Positions 1 through 8,159 of a stretch of DNA of 64,000 nt are shown piece after piece. The notes beneath the pieces were generated by a model that did no database searches, was not told where the DNA came from, and worked only from the letters and a program-made list of their open reading frames with translations. A program made the translations under genes and the position numbers. Source of the stretch: Paraburkholderia bonniea (GTDB lineage: Bacteria; Pseudomonadota; Gammaproteobacteria; Burkholderiales; Burkholderiaceae); the NCBI RefSeq assembly GCF_009455625.1, contig NZ_QPEQ01000001.1, positions 1,798,001 to 1,862,000 on the forward strand. The letters run 5' to 3'. The stretch's first letter is position 1. Each line of letters begins with the position of its first letter.

Positions 1-1
1 C

Positions 2-406
2 GTCGAATTCATCGGTGAAATTGCCGATCAACAGAAGGCCGAATTTCTCTCGGGCGCGCATGCGCTGCTGTTTCCGATTGACTGGCCCGAGCCGTTTGGT
101 CTGGTCATGATCGAGGCCATGGCATGCGGTACACCGGTGATCGCGTTTAACCGTGGCTCGGTGCCTGAGGTGCTGGATGACGGGGTGTCGGGATTTATCG
201 TCGAAGACGAAATTGGTGCCGTGGCGGCCGTTAACCGCTTGCACAAATTGCCCCGGGCAGCGGTGCGGGAGCGTTTTGAAACGCGTTTCACCTCGCACCG
301 GATGGCCCAGCAGTACGTGGAGGTGTATCAGTCGGTGATTCGCGCGCAAAAGCGGGCGCGCTTCAAGGTGGTGGATTCGTCGGGTTCAGTGCCGCCCACG
401 GCTTGA
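2..406 (+). CDS. Glycosyltransferase family 4 (group 1), C-terminal part
   Basis: The reading frame is open from the left window edge, so only the last ~134 residues are present. It carries the C-terminal Rossmann half of a GT-B glycosyltransferase: a segment LLFPIDWPEPFGLVMIEAMACGTPVIAF is the family's E-x7-E donor-binding region (EPFGLVMIE), followed by GSVPEVLDDGVSGF, the usual substrate-sugar contact loop. Such enzymes transfer a sugar from a nucleotide-activated donor, commonly in lipopolysaccharide, exopolysaccharide or glycolipid synthesis. The acceptor cannot be told from this fragment. It converges on the SYLF gene with a hairpin between them. Confidence 0.9.
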   Translation, partial: VEFIGEIADQQKAEFLSGAHALLFPIDWPEPFGLVMIEAMACGTPVIAFNRGSVPEVLDDGVSGFIVEDEIGAVAAVNRLHKLPRAAVRERFETRFTSHRMAQQYVEVYQSVIRAQKRARFKVVDSSGSVPPTA

Positions 407-468
407 ACTGCTGTTGCTGTTGCCGTTATCGCTGATGCGGATGTTGATGCTGTCATCGGGGATAAAAA

Positions 469-498
469 AATGCCGCTGGGGAAACCCTCAGCGGCATT
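469..498 (-). terminator. Rho-independent terminator of the SYLF gene
   Basis: A 10-bp perfect stem (AATGCCGCTG with CAGCGGCATT), extended by G-C pairs, is preceded on the plus strand by seven A residues, giving a T-run on the minus strand. It lies between convergent genes and best serves the minus-strand gene ending at 581. Confidence 0.75.
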
Positions 499-580
499 GA
501 TGCCTTCACGCTGCGCCTGAACTCAAGCCTGGGTGCTGCATCAAGCCAGAGCCCACGCTCAGCGTGCCAGCCGTTGCACC

Positions 581-1168
581 TTAAATCTTCAGGCGCGTGA
601 CCTTGGTGCCCGCCAGCGACAGGTCTCCCATCAGCCCGGCATTGGTTAGCACGATCACTTCAACGGGTGCGCTCGCCGTATTGGTATCAATCGCACCATT
701 CACCCCCACCTTGACCAGCGCCACCGACGCATCACCGCCGACCGCCCAGCCATCTGAATTACGGAACGAATCAAGCGCGGGTTGTGTCATGAACAGAAAA
801 ATAATCGCCTTCGACTGGGCACCGGCTTGCAGCCCCACTGATCCCGACAGCGTGCTGTAGTAACCCACTGAGCTGCCGCCCACCTGCAACGCGCCCTCGC
901 CATACTGGGCACCAACGATAAAACCCGCCTGTAGCACCGATGGGAACACCAGCACGCCACGCGCTTTCGACACCAGCTCGCGCGAGCCTTTGACCGTTGA
1001 ATAAAGCCGCGACATGGTGCCGTCTACGCTGGCATCAATCGACTGGCGTTTGGAGGGGTTAGCCGCTCCCGTATCCGGCTTGTGTGGTGTCAAAGTGCAG
1101 CCAGAGAGCGCAAGGCCTCCGACGGCAAGAGTGGAAATCGTCCTCAGCATGAAGTTTCGTCTTTGCAT
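581..1168 (-). CDS. SYLF (Ysc84) domain lipoprotein
   Basis: About 195 residues. The N-terminus MQRRNFMLRT..VGGLALSGC is a lipoprotein signal with lipobox LSGC, so the protein should be anchored in the periplasm or outer membrane. The rest matches the SYLF lipid-binding domain (key stretches GVLVFPSVLQAGFIVGAQYG and the SDGWAVGGDASVALV region). SYLF proteins bind membrane lipids; in Burkholderia the function is unsettled. I chose the ATG at 1168 because GGAG lies 7 bases upstream; in-frame ATGs at 1198, 1183 and 1180 would add up to 10 residues ahead of the twin-arginine-like MQRRNF. Transcribed alone, with a hairpin terminator downstream. Confidence 0.85.
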   Translation of the reverse strand: MQRRNFMLRTISTLAVGGLALSGCTLTPHKPDTGAANPSKRQSIDASVDGTMSRLYSTVKGSRELVSKARGVLVFPSVLQAGFIVGAQYGEGALQVGGSSVGYYSTLSGSVGLQAGAQSKAIIFLFMTQPALDSFRNSDGWAVGGDASVALVKVGVNGAIDTNTASAPVEVIVLTNAGLMGDLSLAGTKVTRLKI

Positions 1169-1198
1169 TTTTTTCTCCATCATGGTTCCTGGGTGCAA

Positions 1199-1749
1199 CC
1201 TTTTAGGGTCCGACAGGTTACGGGGTGGAGTTATATCACAGCGGCGCAGAAATAACCCTTTCCCATATCGACAAAAGCCTTATGCATCATGCATTTGCGG
1301 CCGATTCGGGGGCTGAAATCGGTCATTTTTACTGCTCTTTTACGGTCGTTATTGAGGGGGTAAAAGCGTGCTTGAGTAACTGGCAGGGCATATCGGGCGA
1401 GAAGAAAAAAAATGCTAAAAAAATGCGCCGGCCGAACGCGTTGCGCAGCTCAGCGCAACGTCATTTTTACCGGTTAGGTATGCCAGAGTCAGCGTCAGAT
1501 ACCGGCAACACATCCCGCCTGAAATCACACACGTCATGCATTGCGCGAAGCGCAGCGTAGAACCGTTTGGATGATTTCCACTAAGCCTCGGCGATGTCCG
1601 ACAACCCGCATTGGCTGCGACGTATCATGTGTGCCGCATTGGATCCGAAGCGCCTGAAGCCTTCAGCCGCGCTGCCAGCGTTATGAGAAAAGTCGTCGCA
1701 TTTGCGCTAGCGACTCACGTCTGTTTTTTTATTCCGAGGAAGTCAACTT
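1199..1749. other. 551-bp intergenic region with one terminator-like hairpin
   Basis: No convincing gene. An open frame at 1225-1560 has no family resemblance and no good ribosome site. A perfect 8-bp stem (CGTTGCGC at 1439-1446 with GCGCAACG at 1453-1460) followed by TCATTTTTAC could end a plus-strand transcript; nothing upstream on that strand explains it, so a small RNA is possible but not supported further. Confidence 0.4.
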
Positions 1750-2583
1750 ATGTCTTTACGCCATCGTTCATGCGCTTACACGCTGTTGCTGATCCTGGGC
1801 AGTGGCATCGTGTCGGGCTGTGGTGCGGCCGTCCGGGCCGAGGTCAGCCCAATCACGCAAGGCCAGTGCGCGAATCTCAGCGCGAGCCATGTGATGAGCG
1901 ACAACGCACCTGTCAAATGCGACCGGCTGCGCAGCGTGGCGTTTCCCTACATTGATTTCGATGGCCAGACCCATGAGGGCGAAGTGGTGGTGCTAGATGT
2001 GCTCGCGCCGCGAGTGCAGATGATTTTCACCGCGCTTTATCAGAAAAAATTTCCGCTGCACCAGGCGCTCACGATGGAGCACTACCAAGGCGACGACGAA
2101 GCCTCAATGGCGGACAACAACACCTCAGCCTTCAATGCCCGGCCGATGACAGGCGCAAGCGCGTGGTCCATGCATGCCTATGGCGCGGCGATTGATCTCA
2201 ATCCGCGCCAGAATCCCTACATTGCATTTGGTGCCGACGGTGCCGCGACGGTCCTGCCGCCGCTGGCCGCGAAAGAAGCCGTGAACCGCCTGAACTACCG
2301 GCCGAACAAAAATTTCCGGCCCGGCATGGCAGAAGAGGTGATTGATATTTTTGCCAGCAATGGCTTTTTGCAGTGGGGCGGTTACTGGAATTTCCCGATT
2401 GATTACCAGCACTTCGAAATTGGTTCGAGCGCCTATACCCAGCAACTGGCGAGCGCTTCGGTCACGGAGGCGCAACGCTTGTTCGAGCAGGTCATCACTG
2501 ACTATGCAAGCTGCATGGCAGAACCGGGCAGCGTGTCTCATGAGGCCGCGCGTGCGGCCTGTGTCAGCCGGGTAGCGCGTTAA
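1750..2583 (+). CDS. M15-family (VanY/D-Ala-D-Ala carboxypeptidase-like) lipoprotein
   Basis: 277 residues. A lipoprotein signal with lipobox VSGC (Cys24) places it in the cell envelope. The zinc site of the M15 fold is visible: S-M-H-A-Y-G-A-A-I-D (His142, Asp149) and D-Y-Q-H-F-E (His221). Family members hydrolyse D-alanyl peptide bonds of peptidoglycan or its precursors, so a role in wall remodelling or recycling is expected; substrate is inferred only. GAGGAA sits 8 bases before the ATG. It is a single gene, followed by a candidate MITE at 2658. Confidence 0.88.
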   Translation: MSLRHRSCAYTLLLILGSGIVSGCGAAVRAEVSPITQGQCANLSASHVMSDNAPVKCDRLRSVAFPYIDFDGQTHEGEVVVLDVLAPRVQMIFTALYQKKFPLHQALTMEHYQGDDEASMADNNTSAFNARPMTGASAWSMHAYGAAIDLNPRQNPYIAFGADGAATVLPPLAAKEAVNRLNYRPNKNFRPGMAEEVIDIFASNGFLQWGGYWNFPIDYQHFEIGSSAYTQQLASASVTEAQRLFEQVITDYASCMAEPGSVSHEAARAACVSRVAR

Positions 2584-2657
2584 CCCGGACGCCATGCGGA
2601 GGTGAACGAAATCTAAAACAACGTGGGCCGTGAAGGAGAGCGCTGACGCGGATCTAA

Positions 2658-2809
2658 CCGGTTGTTGAAAAACGTTCCGGGAGGCTAGCGCCGAAAAGAT
2701 CGACCTCCCAAAACGCCCTATATGCCGTTCACGCAACCCGGGTCAGAGATGCACAGCCCCCCAAATACGGGTTGTAGAACGCGTGTCAAAGCAGTTTTTC
2801 AACAGCCTG
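2658..2809. mobile_element. Candidate MITE, 152 bp, with 4-bp target duplication
   Basis: Imperfect 16-bp terminal inverted repeats, CCGGTTGTTGAAAAAC (2658-2673) and GTTTTTCAACAGCCTG (2794-2809), with 11 inner bases perfectly matched. Both sides carry the direct repeat CTAA (2654-2657 and 2810-2813), consistent with target duplication. There is no coding capacity. An internal GGGAGG/CCTCCC pair may give further structure. The right CTAA supplies the TAG stop of the minus-strand gene at 2810. Confidence 0.6.
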
Positions 2810-3259
2810 CTAATGCTGATCCATCTGATGCTCTGCGGCCGGTGAACGGCGCAAGGCGCGCCGCACGCCGCCAATCAACACGCCGCAGGCCAGCAACACG
2901 GCGGCTGGCACCACCCAGTAGCCGACGAACGCATGCCACAGATACACCACGAGCGTGCTGCGCCGATGGGCATATTCGGCAAGCGCCTCTTGCTGACGCA
3001 CCGCGTTGGCAGCGAGCACCTCAGCGGGACAAGCCGTTTGCCGGGCTTGCTCAGGCTTGCCATGACAGCGAGTTGCCGCACTGGTCGCGCGTTGCGCATC
3101 GGTAAGCTGCCAGGTGGTCAACACGCGCTCTAATTCGGCGCGGTTATAGGCCATTTCTTCCTGTATTTCGCGCACGACGACGATTAACACTGGCACGGCC
3201 CAGAACACCATCACGACCAGCCAGCGGCGTAACCAGCGGTTTTTACGCTTCCAGACCAT
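2810..3259 (-). CDS. Hypothetical two-TM inner-membrane protein
   Basis: 149 residues, no family recognised. A basic start (MVWKRKNRWLRRW) leads into a first membrane segment (about 13-29), then an ~75-residue Glu/Gln/Ala-rich helical loop with two cysteines (in TRCHGKPEQARQTACP), then a second segment (about 105-128) and a basic tail ending HQMDQH. The topology predicts both ends in the cytoplasm and a periplasmic loop whose cysteines could pair. Its stop codon lies inside the target duplication of the neighbouring candidate MITE. Confidence is for being a real gene, not for function. Confidence 0.6.
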   Translation of the reverse strand: MVWKRKNRWLRRWLVVMVFWAVPVLIVVVREIQEEMAYNRAELERVLTTWQLTDAQRATSAATRCHGKPEQARQTACPAEVLAANAVRQQEALAEYAHRRSTLVVYLWHAFVGYWVVPAAVLLACGVLIGGVRRALRRSPAAEHQMDQH

Positions 3260-3468
3260 CCGAGCCTCCGTGCGTGCGCTACGGCATCAACGATCAGACC
3301 TGCAGCCTTGGGGAAACCTGGGCATCTCTAAGGCAATTAAGGCTTAAAGCTAAAGCACCTTAAGGCAACGCCAGGTAGCAGGCCGTCTGCCGGCCATCAT
3401 AGAAGAAAAGCAGGGGGCAAAGGAGGGGATTGTGGCCAGCACCAGCGCCCAAGTGCAGGCCACAAAAA

Positions 3469-3503
3469 AAGCATGCTGTGCCAACCATCGGCACAGCATG
3501 CTT
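3469..3503 (-). terminator. Rho-independent terminator of psiF-like gene
   Basis: A 14-bp perfect stem (AAGCATGCTGTGCC / GGCACAGCATGCTT) with a 7-base loop and an A-run at 3464-3470 that reads as a T-run on the minus strand, 67 bases downstream of the PsiF stop. Confidence 0.85.
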
Positions 3504-3569
3504 AATGGATCCAACTGAGGGATCCAACTGAGGGATCAGCCGAGCCCTTCAGGGCTTAGCGTGTTGCTT

Positions 3570-3890
3570 TTATCCGTTGCTTTTATTGCTGCTGCTCAGG
3601 CAGCTTTTCATGAATGCTTTACGGTCATCACCTTTTTTACCGCTGGCTTCGGTATTGCAGGCTTTCATCTTTTCTTGCTGAGTCATTGGTGCCGCAGCCG
3701 GTGAAGCGGACAGGCAGCTTTTCATGAACGCTTTGCGCTCGTCGCCTTTTTTGCCGCTGGCCTGCTGGTTGCAAACGGTCATCTTTGATTGCTGGCTGTT
3801 GTCGGCAAACGCCGCAGGCACCAGCATCGCACCAAGGACGAGGGCGGCCAGCGCGGACTGGATCAGGCGGGTCTTCGAGTGAATCGTCAT
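3570..3890 (-). CDS. PsiF repeat family protein
   Basis: 106 residues: a Sec signal peptide ending AFA|DN, then two near-identical PsiF repeats with the pattern K-M-x2-C-N-x2-A-S-G-K-K-G-D-x-R-K-A-F-M-K-S-C-L-S, each with two conserved cysteines that probably form a disulfide in the periplasm. PsiF of enteric bacteria is induced by phosphate starvation; its biochemical role is unknown. The ATG at 3890 has GGAG six bases upstream, so the upstream in-frame codon at 3902 is not the start. I saw no convincing Pho box. Confidence 0.9.
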   Translation of the reverse strand: MTIHSKTRLIQSALAALVLGAMLVPAAFADNSQQSKMTVCNQQASGKKGDERKAFMKSCLSASPAAAPMTQQEKMKACNTEASGKKGDDRKAFMKSCLSSSNKSNG

Positions 3891-4204
3891 AAGGCACTCC
3901 ATCGGTGAATAACGTGCTGTTGTGTGACGGGCCCTGACGCTTGCCTGCTAGTTAACGAGCTAGCAGAGCAAGTTAGCAGCAAGTGCGCGAGGGCGGTACG
4001 TCAGCCTGAAGCCGAAACGGCAAGCACTGCAAACACGGCAAACGCCAGGCTGTGAACCCCAAACGGCGCAACCCGTGCATCGGTTGACAGGCCTTCGTGC
4101 GCACGAAGACGCACGGCCGTGATCTCAAGACGGCGGCTAGAACCATGCCAGCACGGCTAGCGCGCCACACGTAAGCCAGCGCGCATCAACGCCAACGCCA
4201 GGCT

Positions 4205-4969
4205 TTATGCCTCGCCCGGCTGTTTGCTCACGGCATTCCAGCCAAACGCGTTGTACAGCGTGTAACGGGCGATGCCGAGATATTCGTGCAGCGCGAAATC
4301 TGTCACGGCAAAGTTGTAGGACAGCGGAATCAGCGTTAACACCGGGCGCAGATAATCCGCGCGGACAGGCATGGCATGGACGCCAAAATGGCCGAAATAC
4401 AACAGGCTGCGTTGCAAATGAAGGCCTGATGACACCAGCAGCACCCGGTCCGGCGCATAGCGTTGTAGCAGGGCGCTCGTGAATTGCGCGTTCTGCCAGG
4501 TATTCATGCTGCCGGGTTCGAGCATCACATCCGCCGCACTGACGCCAAGCCGTACCAGCAAGCGCTGATAGACGATGGCTTCCGGAGAACCCAGATGCAG
4601 CGCATCGCCGCCGCTGACGATGATCTTGCAATCGGCTACGGTCTTGCGGCGGCAATCGTTATACAGCGCGGCTGCTTCAGCGATGCGGGCATAAGCGAAC
4701 ATGCCGGGTTCAACCGCCCCCGTGCGAGGCACCTTGGTGGTGCCCGCGCCTAGCAGCACCAGGGCATTGCGTTTGCCCCATACGGGCCGGGGTTTTATGT
4801 CATAGGTATCCTGCAGTTGCCCCAGCAGCCAGGCGGGCACCGGGCCACACCCGATCGCCAGAAACAGCACAGCCGTCAATGCATAGAGCATCACGCTCGT
4901 GCGCCGCCACGCCAGCGCGGCACAACCGATTGCGAATACGATCAGTATCACCAGCACGATCAGCGTCAT
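4205..4969 (-). CDS. YdcF/ElyC-like DUF218 membrane protein
   Basis: 254 residues. Two N-terminal membrane segments (about 1-20 and 27-48) precede a DUF218 domain: ALVLLGAG, then IIVSGGDALHLGSPEA, LEPGSMNTWQNA and VLLVSSGLHLQRSLLYF, the four blocks typical of the family. DUF218 proteins such as ElyC and SanA act in envelope biogenesis, possibly on lipid-linked intermediates, but the reaction is not established. The start at 4969 is fixed by a perfect AGGAGG five bases upstream; the frame is open much further upstream but lacks any comparable signal. Confidence 0.85.
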   Translation of the reverse strand: MTLIVLVILIVFAIGCAALAWRRTSVMLYALTAVLFLAIGCGPVPAWLLGQLQDTYDIKPRPVWGKRNALVLLGAGTTKVPRTGAVEPGMFAYARIAEAAALYNDCRRKTVADCKIIVSGGDALHLGSPEAIVYQRLLVRLGVSAADVMLEPGSMNTWQNAQFTSALLQRYAPDRVLLVSSGLHLQRSLLYFGHFGVHAMPVRADYLRPVLTLIPLSYNFAVTDFALHEYLGIARYTLYNAFGWNAVSKQPGEA

Positions 4970-5436
4970 CAGAACCTCCTTTGGCTTTGGCTTTGGCTGA
5001 AGGCCATAACGTGTGGCAGGAAGGGGCCTAGCCCCATGACGAGTCGGCTTTGAGCAGAACAGAGACGCATTTTTTCCTTGAATTTTTGCGTGAAGGGTGG
5101 GCCAGTTGATGAGCAGCGGGTGAGCAACGGGCGAGCAGCGGAAATGGTGCGCCGAAACAGCCGTTTTAATAAACCATGACACTCGAAGCTGGACTCAAAG
5201 CTGGGCATGCATCAGCGCGAAACTGCTAGCGCGCATCTATCAGGGAAGCGTCAAGATTTACAACGAGGCGGTGAAAACTACCTGCCGAAGTCCCCGGATA
5301 ACGCTTACGGCGCCCCTTTGTTTTGCCATGCATGCCGCCGATCCCTTTAAAAACAAGCGTTCCCGATAGCTGGCACGCTCTTTGCGTGATAACTCATGAA
5401 CCCGGCATCGTCGCCGGTACAAAAGGGGAGTTCACG
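4970..5436. other. Intergenic region upstream of ydcF-like and BON genes
   Basis: 467 bp between divergent genes. The only clear element is the sigma-54-type promoter at 5371-5385 described separately. The stretch 5100-5370 would be where an enhancer-binding activator sits, but I could not identify a defined palindrome there. Confidence 0.4.
5371..5385 (+). promoter_or_regulatory. Sigma-54 (RpoN) promoter of the BON gene
   Basis: TGGCACGCTCTTTGC fits the -24/-12 consensus TGGCACG-N4-TTGC exactly, with GG and GC separated by the obligatory 10 bases. Transcription would start near 5397, 40 bases ahead of the BON ATG. RpoN promoters need an AAA+ activator, so the gene should respond to a specific signal rather than be constitutive. 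Confidence 0.75.
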
Positions 5437-5844
5437 ATGAAAGACAACTCAGGCCGCGCTTTATCCAGTTCAACTGCGCAATCAGTCAAGAATCTGGGCG
5501 TCGCGCTCGTGACTACGGTCATTAGTGTCAGCGGCGCGCTGGTCACACTGAACGCACTCGCTCAAAGCACCGCGCCATCAACGGTATCGGCCAGCGTGTC
5601 ATCGGATGCGGCGGCAGTGGGCAAGAGCGTGCGCGATACGACTGTCACGGCGAAGGTCAAGGCTGCGCTGCTAGCGACCAAGGATTTGTCATCGGGTGAT
5701 ATTCACGTCACCACGCATCACGGCACCGTCAATCTGGCGGGCAGCGTGCCGAGCGCCGAGCAAAAAGCCATGGCCGTTGATGTCGCCAGCAAGATCGAAG
5801 GCGCACGCAAGGTGCATGACGCGCTGGAAGTTCGCGCGCACTGA
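5437..5844 (+). CDS. BON-domain periplasmic protein (OsmY-like)
   Basis: 135 residues: a long N-region and hydrophobic signal ending near NALAQS, then one BON domain (about 65-135; VRDTTVTAKVKAALLA, IHVTTHHGTVNLAGSV and ARKVHDALEVRAH). BON domains bind phospholipid membranes and occur in stress-induced periplasmic proteins such as OsmY. The ATG at 5437 is preceded by AGGGGAG. The gene is alone and follows a sigma-54 promoter. Confidence 0.85.
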   Translation: MKDNSGRALSSSTAQSVKNLGVALVTTVISVSGALVTLNALAQSTAPSTVSASVSSDAAAVGKSVRDTTVTAKVKAALLATKDLSSGDIHVTTHHGTVNLAGSVPSAEQKAMAVDVASKIEGARKVHDALEVRAH

Positions 5845-5944
5845 GGCGATTTCAATGCGCTAGCGCCAATGCCTGACGAAGTATTGACGAGAGATTGAGA
5901 TCAAGACAGTCCGGTGTGCTTTGGTTTCGCCAGGCTGAACCGCA

Positions 5945-6002
5945 GAACGGCACCCCAGGAGCGGGACGGATCAAATCGTCCTGAGCTTCGGGGGTGCCGT
6001 TC
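5945..6002 (+). terminator. Long hairpin, probable terminator after BON gene
   Basis: A 12-bp outer stem GAACGGCACCCC / GGGGTGCCGTTC encloses an inner stem GGACG/CGTCC; GTTTTC follows. It lies 100 bases after the BON stop, and the double-stem form could also be a processed RNA structure. Confidence 0.5.
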
Positions 6003-6158
6003 GTTTTCATCGAAGATATTTTTCAATGGCGGTTTCGTGGGTTTTCTTGCTTTTCTTGCCTGTCTTGTAGCGCTGCGTCATTCAACCCAGCCCGCCTTGC
6101 CTGGATCTGATGCCTGCGGCATGCTGCCGGTTTTGCCGTTTGCGCAGCTTTTAAACAC

Positions 6159-6902
6159 ATGACTCAGAACATTTACGACGATCCGGCGTTCTTTGAGCGC
6201 TATAGCAAGCTGACACGTTCGATGGAAGGTTTGGCTGGCGCGCCCGAATGGCCCGCACTGCAGGCGATGCTGCCCGCGTTGCCGGGCCTTGATGTGGTCG
6301 ATCTGGGTTGTGGCTACGGCTGGTTTTGCCGCTGGGTGCAGGAGCAGGGCGCGCGCAGCGTACTCGGGCTGGATCTCGCGGAAAAAATGCTGCAGCGGGC
6401 CCAGGCCTTGTCAACCAGCGATGCGCATCGCGCGATCACCTACGCGCAAGCCGATCTTGAAGCGCTAGCGCTGCCAGCGAACACGTTTGATCTGGCGTAT
6501 AGCTCGCTGGCATTGCACTACATCAAAAATTTGCCGGGCTTGCTGCGCAATCTGCATCAGGCGCTCGTGCCAGACGGCAGCCTGGTGTTTTCGATTGAGC
6601 ATCCGATTTTCATGGCACCCGCCAATCCTCAATGGCTGACCGATGCACAAGGCATAAAAACCTGGCCGGTCAATGGCTATCAACGCGAAGGGCCGCGCGT
6701 CACGAACTGGCTAGCCGATGGCGTCATCAAGCAGCACCGCACGCTGGGCACACTGCTGAACCAGTTGATTGACACCGGTTTCATGCTGACCCATCTCAAC
6801 GAATGGGGACCGTCAGCGGCAGATCTTGCTGCCCGGCCTGAGCTCGCCGAGGAATGTGAGCGGCCCATGTTGTTGCTAGTGTCCGCGCGCCGCGTGAGCT
6901 AG
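6159..6902 (+). CDS. Class I SAM-dependent methyltransferase
   Basis: 247 residues. Motif I VVDLGCGYGWF (about 45-55) binds the methionine part of SAM; LGLDLAEKML is motif II (acidic residue for ribose), and FDLAYSSLALHYI plus the post-motif helix complete a Methyltransf_11 domain. The C-terminal part (GYQREGPRVTNWLADGVIKQHRTLGTLLNQL) resembles small-molecule methyltransferases of the UbiE/BioC superfamily. The substrate is not inferable. No strong ribosome site is visible. It stands alone between the BON gene and the copper pair. Confidence 0.85.
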   Translation: MTQNIYDDPAFFERYSKLTRSMEGLAGAPEWPALQAMLPALPGLDVVDLGCGYGWFCRWVQEQGARSVLGLDLAEKMLQRAQALSTSDAHRAITYAQADLEALALPANTFDLAYSSLALHYIKNLPGLLRNLHQALVPDGSLVFSIEHPIFMAPANPQWLTDAQGIKTWPVNGYQREGPRVTNWLADGVIKQHRTLGTLLNQLIDTGFMLTHLNEWGPSAADLAARPELAEECERPMLLLVSARRVS

Positions 6903-7092
6903 TGAGCCTGGAGCCTGGGCTGGCCAAGCCAGGGGAAACGCGTTGTAGCCAAAGTGCTGCGATTCTTGAATGTCGTCAGCTCCAGGTAGCCGTTACAAAA
7001 AAATGATCGATAACTTAGATTATGTTAACTAAAAGAACCCGCCAACATTCCAGCTAGAACTCAACTAAAACAAACCCAGCCAAGCCCCTTGA

Positions 7093-7111
7093 CCTTGACA
7101 TCGTGGCAAAG
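7093..7111 (+). promoter_or_regulatory. Candidate CueR operator/promoter of the copper chaperone gene
   Basis: CCTTGACA-TCG-TGGCAAAG is an imperfect dyad (6 of 8 arm positions matched) resembling the CueR box ACCTTGCC..GGCAAGGT. It overlaps a TTGACC -35 at 7089 with a 19-bp spacer to a weak CAACCT, the over-long spacer being typical of MerR-type promoters. It lies 45 bases upstream of the chaperone ATG. Confidence 0.5.
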
Positions 7112-7155
7112 CCCAACCTTCGTGCGTTATCAACGTTTTCCACCAGGAGCCTCGT

Positions 7156-7419
7156 ATGATTACCTTTGAAATCAAGGACATGACCTGTGGGCATTGCGTT
7201 AGCACGATCAGCAGCGCAATCGCCACCATCGACCATCAAGCGGAACTGATCGTCGACATGGCCAGGCAGCGCATCAGCGTGCAGTCAGCAAGCGCCACGG
7301 CGGCAGCGCTGCAGCAGGCGCTTGAAAATGCGGGTTATGCCGCCACACAGATCACAGAAGTCACAGAAGCTGAAGCCTATCCAGGCATACCTGACATGCG
7401 AAGCAGCTGTTGCCACTGA
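7156..7419 (+). CDS. copZ: Heavy-metal-associated domain protein, CopZ-like copper chaperone
   Basis: 87 residues, a single HMA fold with the metal site M-T-C-G-H-C (Cys11, Cys14). CopZ proteins bind Cu(I) in the cytosol and hand it to a P1B ATPase or to CueR. Unusually, a C-terminal extension ends in SSCCH, offering two more cysteines and a histidine. AGGAG precedes the ATG at good spacing. The next gene is a CueR-like regulator, but no copper ATPase follows. Confidence 0.88.
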   Translation: MITFEIKDMTCGHCVSTISSAIATIDHQAELIVDMARQRISVQSASATAAALQQALENAGYAATQITEVTEAEAYPGIPDMRSSCCH

Positions 7420-7569
7420 GGTTGTCACTGAGCACGCCATTCCAGACCCTGAAAAGACCCTGAGACATGCCGAGACGACAAGCGCACGGCCTCTCTGTAT
7501 GATCGTCCAGCGTCTGGAGTCTGAAACGACTGGGTTGATTATTCACCGCTAAATTCAGAGCCACTGTCC

Positions 7570-8040
7570 ATGAACACCTCCAAAAATATCGGCCAGGCCG
7601 CTGCGGCCTCCGGCGTTTCGGCCAAAATGATCCGGCACTATGAGTCCGTGGGATTGCTCCCCAGCGCTCGCCGCACTGAGGCTGGATACCGTCTGTACAA
7701 CGAAAGCGATGTGCACATGCTGCGTTTTGTCCGGCACTCACGGGATCTGGGGTTTTCCATCGACCAGATCAGTGAATTGTTAGCGCTCTGGCACGACCGC
7801 GGCCGTTCCAGCCGACGGGTAAAAGAGCTGGCGCAAACGCACCTGCAGGAGCTACAGCGCAAACTCGATGACCTGCTGGCGATGAAAGCAACGCTCGAAA
7901 CGCTCGTGCAAAACTGCCACGGAAGCGACCGCCCAGATTGTCCGATTCTTGCCCGGCTGGCAGATCCTGCCAGCGTGGTATCGCCCCCCCCCGCTCGCAG
8001 CAAGACAGCCGGTCTGAAACGTGGTGCCGGCCTACCCTGA
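7570..8040 (+). CDS. cueR: MerR-family copper-responsive regulator (CueR-like)
   Basis: 156 residues. The winged HTH is N-terminal (NIGQAAAASGVSAKMIRHYESVGLLPSARRTEAGYRLY), followed by the dimer coiled coil and the metal loop with Cys116 and Cys124 in NCHGSDRPDCPIL. The Cys-x7-Cys spacing and the Ser near residue 81 match CueR, which senses Cu(I)/Ag(I) with two thiolates. A Pro/Ala/Lys tail of ~25 residues lacks the usual CCxxH end. It follows copZ by 150 bp on the same strand, and probably controls it through the dyad at 7093. Confidence 0.87.
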   Translation: MNTSKNIGQAAAASGVSAKMIRHYESVGLLPSARRTEAGYRLYNESDVHMLRFVRHSRDLGFSIDQISELLALWHDRGRSSRRVKELAQTHLQELQRKLDDLLAMKATLETLVQNCHGSDRPDCPILARLADPASVVSPPPARSKTAGLKRGAGLP

Positions 8041-8159
8041 GCCTGGCACCTCGCCTACTTGCCTGTCACAACACCTCTGACTATCCTTGTGCCCTGCTCC
8101 GCCGCAATCCTGCGGCGGGCTCAAGCAATAGTCATGATCTACCGGGGGGAAAGACCACG

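Noticed and set aside
1225..1560. 111-codon plus-strand frame after the SYLF gene
   Set aside because: Composition and absent ribosome site suggest chance; it spans a terminator-like hairpin.
3891..3970. Pho box upstream of the PsiF gene
   Set aside because: CGTCA repeats are present but spaced 10, not 11 bases, and match the consensus poorly.
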